NCBI GenBank assembly: GCA_026545765.1
Contig: JAIFAC010000414.1
Location: forward strand, 1 to 64,000
DNA: 64,000 bases
Reading direction: 5' to 3'
Source of the DNA: Plantago major
Taxonomy: Eukaryota > Streptophyta > Magnoliopsida > Lamiales > Plantaginaceae
Part shown: positions 56,032 through 64,000 of the stretch, in pieces
How the letters are laid out: each line of letters starts with the position of its first letter
Numbering within the stretch: position 1 is the first letter of the stretch
Position numbers and translations under genes: made by a program
Notes under the pieces: generated by a model
Told to the model about the DNA's origin: nothing
The model's database searches: none
The model's input: only the letters and a program-made list of their open reading frames with translations

Positions 56032-57110
56032 AAGAGTCACTCTCGTAACAATTCCAACTCCAATAAGCTACATGTCTGCTACAACGTCTGTTTCATTACT
56101 TACGTAATTAATTTTGATTACACAAGTTTTCCAGATCATTTGTAACTAAAAGATAATCTTAATTGCACTACTAGTACAGACCAGTCTCGAATCCACATCA
56201 ACCTACTTTCTCTGTTTAATTAATCTAAATATCATAATTTTTTTTAAACAAGAAAACTACTCCTATTTAACGTATAGTTACTTCAGCACCCCAATGTAGA
56301 ATCCAATGTTTTTTGACCAAGAGTGGATATGTATGTTTTCTGACCAAGAGTGGATATGTATGTTTTCAATGCTGTCCTATTTAACGTATAGTTACTTCAG
56401 CACCCCAATATTGAAGAATGTGGTGGCTAGCTTCACATTAAAAAATTTAATAAGAGTCTGAATTTGCACTATGAAATAAAATTTTGTGCGGCTTAACGAG
56501 CATCAATAAGGCAATAACAGGTGTCATGGAAAAATATGTGATAGTTCAAGTAGGCGCAAAAGTGTCACTCCATACTCCGGAAATTCAATTAATTTTCTTT
56601 AACTTCCATTACATACGTTCCATTTATAATAGTTTTGTTCAATATCCCTCTTACCTTGTACCACATTACAAATTATCTTTTTATCATAATACATCTCACA
56701 AATAACTTTTCTAATACGTATTTCTTAATGGATCGTACAGAGTAATAATGTAATGTGCCAGAGTGTCGAGTTAAGTTTCACAGAGTTTAAAGGGATTGAA
56801 AACTCTACTTATACTAATAAAGTGCACTTTTTTTTTCGGAAATCAATTAATGAAAACTCTAGAGTTAAACCTGCATGCTCTGGGGCAATCTTATGATGGG
56901 TGACTAACTGGGAAGTCTCTCGATTCACGCACAAGTGAGGACAAAATGCAAGGGGAAAGTACTTGTATTGATACAGTGGACCAACATATCACCGGAGCTA
57001 CATGAATGTAAATGTATTGAAGGTTTGACTCTATCGATTAGTAGTCGTATAAATAATTTCCATTATGAATTCCCATAACACATACAATCTTTCATCATTT
57101 ATTAAAATAT
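56032..57110. other. Spacer with a small tandem duplication
   Basis: A 35-bp sequence (TCCTATTTAACGTATAGTTA...) occurs at 56261-56295 and 56375-56409. Between them a 27-bp unit (TGACCAAGAGTGGATATGTA...) is repeated twice head to tail at 56314-56367. No gene seen. Confidence 0.7.
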
Positions 57111-57774
57111 TCTTTCCGTTCATTTTAAAACTTTTTATTTTAATATTCTGTGGTAAGTAAATTTTCGTTATATAATTATATTAAACTACTTACTATTATA
57201 GTTTTGAAGTAACTTGTACTCCCTCCGTTCTAGACCAAATGTCCCATTTTGACTTTTTGCAGTCAACATTTTTCAATTTTGCCTACGATTTAATTTTAAA
57301 CCGTAAATGTAAAATGTTCAATTAAATCATATAATGAAACTTTACTTCAAAAAGTTTAATTATATAATTTAATATAACATTTTACATGTGATTTAAGATT
57401 AAATCGTAGTCAAAGTTGAAAAATATTGACGGTAAAAATCGAATGATCATTGATGCGGAATGGAGGGACTAGTAAAAGTCGAATAAAGTTGAATCTTCAA
57501 AGTTAAAGTGATAAGTTTTTTTTATATGGAGTGAGACAATTATGTTGGGCACAATTTTAAAGGAAAATGTATAAAAGTATATATGTGGTCCCAGAATATG
57601 TGGTGAAGAATGAGTAATGAGATATTAATTGAGTGGAAAAGTAAATGTGGATCCAAAGATGTGTGGTTAAAAATAAATTTAATTATAAAAGTAATTTTCA
57701 TAAAAGAAAATGTAATATTTTCAGTGAAACGCATAAAATGAAAATTATTATACTTTTAGTGAAACGGATGGAGT
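57111..57774. mobile_element. Older Stowaway-like MITE, interrupted by a younger one
   Basis: Left end TATTCTTTCCGTTCATTTTA and right end AGTGAAACGGATGGAGTA resemble degraded Stowaway termini; the 57219-57470 MITE lies inside. The pairing is imperfect. Confidence 0.4.
57219..57470. mobile_element. Stowaway-type MITE
   Basis: Begins CTCCCTCCGTTCTAGACCAA after TA and ends GCGGAATGGAGGGAC before TA. Its arms are inverted (TTTAATTTTAAACCGT / ATTTAAGATTAAATCG). Confidence 0.75.
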
Positions 57775-57898
57775 ATTATGTTTTGGATGCTTAGTTTGAC
57801 TCATGAGAATAAACCTCCAAAGACATTTAGAAATTAAAATAAAAAAAAAAGCAAGAAAGAACTTGTATGGTGGATGTGGCATTGTAAAGTACTAAAAT

Positions 57899-58012
57899 CC
57901 TAGTGGTTGTTTGGCTGCTGGTTTAAAACAATAAAACTTGGTTAAAACACCTAAAAATATTTATTTTAACCTGTTTTTTTTTTTATTTTAATCGCTATCC
58001 AAACAGCCTGCT
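57899..58012. mobile_element. Small MITE with GTTTGG-type inverted ends
   Basis: GTGGTTGTTTGGCTGCTGGT at the left faces ATCCAAACAGCCTGCTAC at the right, AT-rich between. Ends resemble hAT or PIF/Harbinger MITEs; the duplication is unclear. Confidence 0.4.
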
Positions 58013-58113
58013 ACACTTCGTGGAACGTGGAATGTCAAATCTCCAACTCATGCGCATTATATCTTTTGGGGATGATACCCGGAAACTTCGGAATATTAAG
58101 ACATTATTTGGTA

Positions 58114-58398
58114 CTCTCTCCGTCCCGTGTCCGCCCCGTGAATCTAGTTCGGTTTATTTTCGGCATTTTTTTAAGAAATTCAATTGTTTATTGTTTGTTG
58201 TTGGGGAGAGAAATGATAAAGAATTGAGAAAGTATGAGAGATAAGATATATAATGATAAAAAATGAAAAAAATATAAGAGAGATATTTAAGTTAGTAAGA
58301 GTTAATTGGGCATACTTTTTTGCTGTTTTTGTAATCGGACTATATTTATGGGACAACAATATAAGGAATACTGGACTAGATTCATGGGACGGAAAGAG
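58114..58398. mobile_element. Stowaway-type MITE, 285 bp
   Basis: CTCTCTCCGTCCCGTGTCCG at the left, CATGGGACGGAAAGAG at the right, TA on both sides. Confidence 0.78.
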
Positions 58399-58672
58399 TA
58401 TATAGTTGCAATTGTAAGACAGGTGGAAATTTGCCTAAAATATTAGATGCTTTTAATTTAGTTTTACAAATTTCAGTTCTTGGTCAAATATATACAATAA
58501 AAACTCTATATAGTCATATCGTTGAGATCGAAAGAATAATTCATATAGCGAGTTTATTCCTAACAAGAGTTTTGTGTTAAGAAAATACTATTTTTTTTCT
58601 AAATAAAAACCACATTCATTACTTAAATTAAATGTTACTACTATATTTCTTGTATAAAATTACTAAAGTATA

Positions 58673-58916
58673 CTCCCTCCGTTTCATAGATTTCTTTCCA
58701 TTTTTCCATTTTAGGCGTTCATTAAAACTTTCCTTTTATGGAAACCCACTATCTCCATTATTAATATTTTAATCTCTCTCTTTCATACTTTTTCAATTCT
58801 CTTTCTTACTTTTTACTATACACTTACTACTTCATCTATATAAACCCATTTTTTACACAAATTTCTTAAAATTTGTGCAAAAACAAAATGGAAAGAAATT
58901 GGTGGAATGGAGGGAG
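58673..58916. mobile_element. Stowaway-type MITE, 244 bp
   Basis: CTCCCTCCGTTTCATAGATT and the complement ending GGTGGAATGGAGGGAG, flanked by TA. Inner arms also pair (TTCTTTCCATTTT / AAAATGGAAAGAA). Ends about 690 bp upstream of the reductase start. Confidence 0.88.
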
Positions 58917-58918
58917 TA

Positions 58919-59606
58919 CTATTTAATTTTTATTATGTATATTTTGAAAAAATATATATAAAATATTAAAAAATAAGTAAAAATATCTATTAGACAAGAA
59001 GCGGAGGGGGATAACAAATTGTGTATGTTTAAACTTAGACCAAATCATCACATGAATTAGACAGAAGAGGGGGATAATTCGGAAGACGATAGCACAAAAG
59101 TAGCAGAAGTTTCATGCCAATAAACTTTGAACCTACTTGACAAGTTAAAGATAATTTAGGTGGAACAAGAAGGTTCTTATATAGATCAACTACTAATTAC
59201 ACGTAAGCTAATGATGTCCTTATCACTCAAAAGTTTAAGTCACTATCATAGACAACTTTAGATAAGTATTTTGAATCAAAAATTTCATACAATGAAAAAT
59301 ATATATATATAATTATTTTTATCGAATATTAAGTCATTTATTACTATAAGGGGGCATAATAACTTAAAACGGGACCTGAAAATGCCATAAAATATTACAA
59401 TGTGAAGTTTGTTCTTATTTATAACTGGTTTCAAATTGATATCGGAATTTTTTTTTACTATAACTCTATGTGTAGTTTATTCTTTTATAGTGTATTTCGC
59501 TAGAGTTTTTACGGTAGTGCATAAGCTACCAACTTAATTACACTTTATTTAAGTAAACAAAGACCTACTATTGGCACCATATTCTGACACAACGTAACAT
59601 TCAGAA
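58919..59606 (+). other. Upstream region of the reductase gene
   Basis: AT-rich, no ORF. Candidate core promoter: TTTTATAGTG near 59482, about 120 bp before the ATG, but it is weak. The ATATATATATATAA at about 59300 is another possibility. Confidence 0.4.
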
Positions 59607-61646
59607 ATGGAGTCTCCATTCAGGGCAGACATACTAAAAGGCAAAGTCGCTCTACTGACAGGAGGCGGGTCGGGAATCGGGTTTGAAATATCGACCCAAC
59701 TGGGCAAACATGGAGCCTCCATTGCAATCATGGGCCGTCGCAAAAACGTCCTTGACGAGGCGGTTTTAGCCCTGCAATCTCAGGGCATATCCGTAAGTTT
59801 TCTGATTAACAATCATATTCTTTCTATTCACAATATTTAACATGAGACGACTCAACAGTTCTCGTTAATGTTTTTCACAGGCAGCTGGGTTCCAAGGTGA
59901 TGTCAGGAAACGGGAAGATGCGCGGAGAGTGATCGAAGCGACTGTGAAGGAATTCGGAAAGCTCGACATTCTTGTCAATAATGCTGCTGGAAATTTTCTT
60001 GTGGCAGCTGAAGATCTCTCTCCTAATGGTTTCAAAACAGGTTTAATTTTGTACTTTCTTCTTTAGATCATCTGTCTCATAATATGAGTTCTAAAATACA
60101 GTAAAGAAAGGCTTTCAGTACAATTTTTGAATATGGATGGGTGAGACCACCGAAGGCAAGACCGGGATATAACGAACCGATGGATGGTAATTCCAAATTA
60201 AAAAGTCAAAACAATCTTTATTTTTCCTATAAGCATTTTTGACTTTTCTATCTTTACAAATTAGCACTTTAAAAGTATCCCACTTTCAATTTCCGTCAAG
60301 AGTAAGTTTATAATCTCTTGTATGCTAGTTATATTGAGTTGATTGAGTGATCTTTGATTATGTAATGATAAACGATATATATTAGTTGTTGATTTAATAC
60401 GATTGTAATTATAGTGATTTTTTAAAAGAAATTTACTCAAACATTACATTTTTCACTGACATTGTCACCAACATTTTAATTTGGATCCAATTGTTAAGAT
60501 CAATCATTAGAGGACTTTGATGATAAGTTGGTGTTACAATTACAGGACTTTGATGAGAAGTTGATGTTTGTTTAAGACAAAGTGAATAATATTGTAGCTA
60601 GTCGAATGGTCTGGTGATAATGTCGGCATATCAATTCAAATTTAATTTGTGATGATAGTTTTCTGTGACGAATTAATTATATAAACATTTTACTCGAACA
60701 TTAATATTAATAGTTTTATTGACATTACCAACAACTAGTAAAACGGGATGACAATCAAGGAAAAATCAGGTTAATATATGTGTTTTTAATTAGATTTTTA
60801 CGAGATTTTAATCGTTACTTAAATAGTGACTAAACACTAACTTAGGATATTTAAAACTATAGTAGCTAATTAACTTGAAGTACAATAATATCCGAAATCA
60901 TTTTTGCAGTGATGGATATCGACACTGTTGGGACATACACAATGTGTCACGAAGCACTCAATTATCTTAAAAAAGACGGACCTGGAAAAACTGCATCCTC
61001 TTTGGGAGGATTTATACTCAACATAAGTGCCACTTTGCACTACACCGCAGCGTGGTATCAAGTCCATCTATGTGCCGCAAAGGTTTCTTCAAAATATCTT
61101 TATTAGTGTCACATTTCTTATGCTCATCATAAACTATAAGGATTCTTAGTAACACTTTTTTCCCAACATTTTCGTCTTGCTCCAGGCAGGTGTTGACGCT
61201 ATAACAAGATCATTAGCCCTAGAATGGGGTGCGGATTTTGATATCAGAGTTAACAGTATCGCTCCAGGACCTATAGGAGGTACTGCTGGCATGAGTAAAC
61301 TTTTACTTTCCGAGAAGGCTAAAGAATACGAGCCTCTTTTTCGGGTTGGTCAGAAGTGGGACATTGCAATGGCTGCTGTTTACCTTTCCTCAGATGCTGG
61401 TTAGGCCAATTTTACACTATTGTTCGTTCAGTTACATTGTGAATTTCGGTAAACATAACTAAATGACGATCTTAATTTTTTATGTATGAAGGTAAGTATG
61501 TAAACGGAGCCACATTGCCCGTGGATGGAGGATTATGGCTAAGCAAACCTCGTCATCTATCCAAGGATGGGGTCAAACAGTTATCGCGGGCAGTGGAGAA
61601 GAAGTCACGGGCATCGCCAACTGGGGTTCCGACCAGCAAACTTTAG
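59607..61646 (+). CDS. SDRB: Peroxisomal 2,4-dienoyl-CoA reductase, five exons
   Basis: Short-chain dehydrogenase/reductase of 295 aa, close in content to Arabidopsis At3g12800. Exons 59607-59792, 59881-60040, 60910-61082, 61186-61399, 61492-61646; all introns GT-AG and all junctions keep frame. The protein has the Rossmann TGGGSGIG at 18-25, RRK at 44-46 suiting NADPH, GD at 67-68, NNAAG at 95-99, NISATLHYTAAWYQVHL, the probable catalytic Lys at 173 (CAAKAG), and VNSIAPGPIGGTAGMSKL. It ends PTSKL; the C-terminal SKL is a peroxisomal PTS1 signal. It reduces 2,4-dienoyl-CoA with NADPH so that unsaturated fatty acids can go through beta-oxidation. No stops or shifts; the only host gene I recognise. 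The start is the first in-frame ATG and gives the family's usual N-terminus (SPFR.DIL.GKVAL). Confidence 0.95.
60041..60909 (+). other. Intron 2 of the reductase gene
   Basis: 869 bp, much longer than the other introns (88, 103 and 92 bp). AT-rich, no ORF, no clear element ends. Confidence 0.8.
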
Positions 61647-61784
61647 AGTGTCTTACTGTCTTTGTACTAAGAACAAATTACTATGAAGCAGCTGAGAATT
61701 TAAGTTGTCCTAACTACAAAAGCTGAACTTAATTCAAAGTTATAGTGAGGGATACATCATACATGTCTGCTAATGCCACAAGTT

Positions 61785-61790
61785 AATAAA
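61785..61790 (+). terminator. Polyadenylation signal of the reductase gene
   Basis: AATAAA 139 bp after the stop codon, followed by a T-run. The Mutator-like MITE begins 58 bp further on. Confidence 0.55.
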
Positions 61791-61838
61791 AGCAGTTTTT
61801 TTTTTTTTTGCAACATTTTATTAGTATTATTTTATATA

Positions 61839-61847
61839 AAAAGCCAA
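61839..61847. repeat. Left 9-bp target duplication of the Mutator-like MITE
   Basis: AAAAGCCAA; the right copy at 62990-62998 is AAAAGCTAA (8 of 9). Confidence 0.82.
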
Positions 61848-62989
61848 GGGTTATTTACGTACATACCCTTGTATAATGGTGAAATTACACATAAATTCAG
61901 TCCAAATCATTGTGTAACATATTGATCCCCTGCCGTTAATTATTTCCGTCAAAAGTTAGTCATACCGTTAAAAGTCAAAGTCAACTGAGAAAAAGTATTT
62001 ATAACGTCATTAAACAATTTTATGACGTCATAATCAGAATTTGAATTTCCAAAAGTACCTCGAGGGGGTTTAAAAGTAAAGTACCATGGGGGGTTTGAAA
62101 GTAAAGTTTTTTAATATAACCAAAATTGAGAATAAAATGTAAAATGAAATAGAATGGTGTTTTGTTGCTTATATGTTTGTTATTTCTTGTGATTTTGGCA
62201 CGAAAAAAATGGATATGAAAAGTGGCAAAAAATAACATGAAATGAGAATGCACCAATTTAAATTGCTTATATGAACTTTCACATGACTATTGTCTAATTT
62301 TTATTAATACAACCATGTCAGATACACTTGATACCTTAAGGAATATATATGCACCAACTTCGCCTTCTCAATGAACTTCCACCTAACTTCTATTTATATA
62401 TTTTTATTATCTATCTGATCTCGTATGGATTAATAGTCTGGTAATCTTTATGTACTAAAAATATACCAATTTGACATTCTTATATGAACTTCCATAAAAT
62501 TATTGTCTAAATATTTTTATTACTTATACCCCCCTCCCAGATACACTATATACTTTATGGGATAAAATGCATCAATTTCGTTTTCTTATATGAATTCTCA
62601 CATGACTATTGTCTAAATATTTCAGATTCATATTAAAATGACAAGAAACAAACAACATATAAATAACAAACACTATTCCATTTAATTTTACATTGTAATC
62701 TCAGCCTTGGTTCATATTAAAAACTTTACTTTGAACCCCCCGATGATATTTTACATTTAAACCCCCTGGGTTACTTTTGGAAATCCAAATTCTGATTATG
62801 ACGTCATAAAATTGTTTAATAGCGTTATAAATATTTTCTCGATTGACTTTGACTTTAACGGTTTGACTAACTTTTGACGGAAATCATTAACGTTTGGTGG
62901 TCTATATGTTACACAGTGATTATTTGGACTAGGTTTATGTTTAATTTTACCATTATAGAGGGGTGAGGGGGTGTGTACATAAATATCCC
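61848..62989. mobile_element. Mutator-like MITE with about 350-bp terminal inverted repeats
   Basis: Left end GGGTTATTTACGTACATACC pairs with right end complement GGGATATTTATGTACACACC. The arms continue to about 62200 and from about 62635 (for example TTATGACGTCATAATCAGAA / TTCTGATTATGACGTCATAA). Long inverted repeats and 9-bp duplications are Mutator-superfamily traits. No transposase. The middle has three degenerate copies of a CTTATATGAACTTYCACATG unit (about 62264, 62480 and 62593). Confidence 0.88.
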
Positions 62990-62998
62990 AAAAGCTAA

Positions 62999-63206
62999 TG
63001 AAGTGAAGTAGTGCCCCTTTTGATTTCGTCGCAAAAACATCAAACCTTTTTCATCTATTTGTTTTTCGAACAATAATAATCTTTGTTCAATTGAAGTAGC
63101 CAGACAAGAAATCCAGAGTATAGGCAGGTACAATTCAAAAGGGCAAAATACAAAGGCATTCACAATTTGAAAAACTACATTTACACTTTAGTGAAGCTAA
63201 TATTCA
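62999..63206. other. Short spacer between MITE and Helitron 2
   Basis: No gene or element seen in about 200 bp. Confidence 0.5.
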
Positions 63207-64000
63207 CTAGCCAATGGCCTGTCGATACTCGACCGGGTATGGAGACAAAATTCAAAAAATAGAAAATTAATAAATCATACGTAACATGTCCAAGTTGACA
63301 AACAATTTAAAGCTAAAATGTGAGAAAGATTATGATGTAATCGTTTGAAGCCTTCAACATTGCGTCGAAAGTCATGTATAACTGTAAAAATTCACAATAA
63401 TTAAATTAGTTAGATTGAACTGTAACTTATAAAAAAAACTTAGTCGGCACTATAATAACCTGATAATTTTTACTCACATAAAAATATTACCTCAAAATTT
63501 GTCAAACACTTCTTTGTAGACCACATTCCTTGTCGTGTCATAAGTATTACCCTCTTCGTCACAAATCAATACTTTCAATCACTTCATGCTGGTAACTCTC
63601 GATAAAGCAACATATAACTGGCCATGACTGAATACGGGTGAGGGGAGGTAGAGGCCAACGTGTGCGAGAGATTGTCCCTGACTCTTATTTATATATGGTC
63701 ATAGTAAAGCAGACGGATATGGGAAACTGTCTCCTATCAAAATTGATAGGGAACTTTGTCTCGTCCGACGGACTCATCAACATCCTGGGAATGAAAACGT
63801 ATTTTCCTGCATTGATACCAAATATCATCTTTAGCCGATGATGTGCTTTCCAAGATTAGTAACTATATATCGACGCATGCCATTACAACTTCGAGCTGGT
63901 CAATATTTCTCAGAAGCATTATCATGCACCCAACCTTCAGAACAATCCTATGGTGAGGTAGACCAGAGCAATTAATGCTGTTGAGAATTCTACCGTGTAA
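63207..64000 (-). mobile_element. Helitron 2, 3' end
   Basis: On the minus strand the element ends CTAG (63207-63210) next to T, preceded after 6 bp by the hairpin CCGGTCGAGTATCGACAGG (63217-63235). This is the Helitron 3' structure. The helicase remnant precedes it and runs off the window. Confidence 0.85.
63492..64000 (-). pseudogene. Helitron 2 PIF1-type helicase, C-terminal part
   Basis: Minus-strand pieces in shifted frames: [48 protein letters not shown]-like [34 protein letters not shown] and DTTRNVVYKEVFDKF ending at a stop at 63492. This is the standard C-terminal end of plant Helitron helicases, carried further than in Helitron 1. Broken by several stops and shifts. Confidence 0.83.

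Noticed and set aside
57540..57734. Small minus-strand frame with phenylalanine-rich start
   Set aside because: Lies in MITE and AT-rich spacer; composition explains it.

Overview
This is plant nuclear DNA, almost certainly from an angiosperm and probably a eudicot; I cannot name the species. It is mostly nested transposable elements around one intact host gene. The elements are Copia of the Sirevirus type, Gypsy of the Athila and Tat types, Helitrons with PIF1-type helicase, Stowaway MITEs and a Mutator-like MITE. The host gene has GT-AG introns and ends in a peroxisomal SKL signal. I saw no rRNA or tRNA genes, CRISPR arrays or bacterial genes.

Layout. (1) 1-28546 holds Sirevirus-type element A on the minus strand; its 3' LTR lies outside the window. 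Its 5' LTR (12038-13091 plus 27995-28546) is split by a complete sister element B on the plus strand (13092-27994, two 1.4 kb LTRs, near-perfect target duplication). Both carry gag, protease, integrase, RT and RNase H. Both then carry a third, intron-containing ORF encoding coiled coils, preceded by a shared internal TATA box. (2) 28547-30706 is MITE-rich spacer. (3) 30712-38136 is a minus-strand Athila-like Gypsy element with TCGAG target duplications. It has gag and protease but no RT or integrase, plus an ORF resembling 'putative plant transposon protein' families. (4) About 38885-39446 and 54338-54860 are two halves of one Helitron helicase, split by a Tat-type Gypsy element (about 39432-54337). 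That element carries an antisense gene-like unit between integrase and 3' LTR. Its 3' LTR is in turn split by a solo LTR of the Sirevirus family (52669-54260, duplication GACTT). (5) 54860-59600 is AT-rich spacer with Stowaway MITEs. (6) 59607-61646 is an intact five-exon gene for peroxisomal 2,4-dienoyl-CoA reductase. (7) 61848-62989 is a Mutator-like MITE with long terminal inverted repeats and 9-bp duplications. (8) 63207-64000 is the 3' end of a second Helitron, on the minus strand, with hairpin and CTAG terminus.

How it fits together. Only the reductase looks like a working host gene; it would act in peroxisomal beta-oxidation of unsaturated fatty acids. Most element ORFs are broken by stops and frameshifts. 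Many differences between paired copies sit at CTG/CAG sites, so part of the decay may be consensus error at methylated CHG positions. The most interesting biology is the third ORF of the Sirevirus pair (internal promoter, small phase-0 repeat exons) and the antisense unit of the Tat element (TATA box, leader intron, coding introns).
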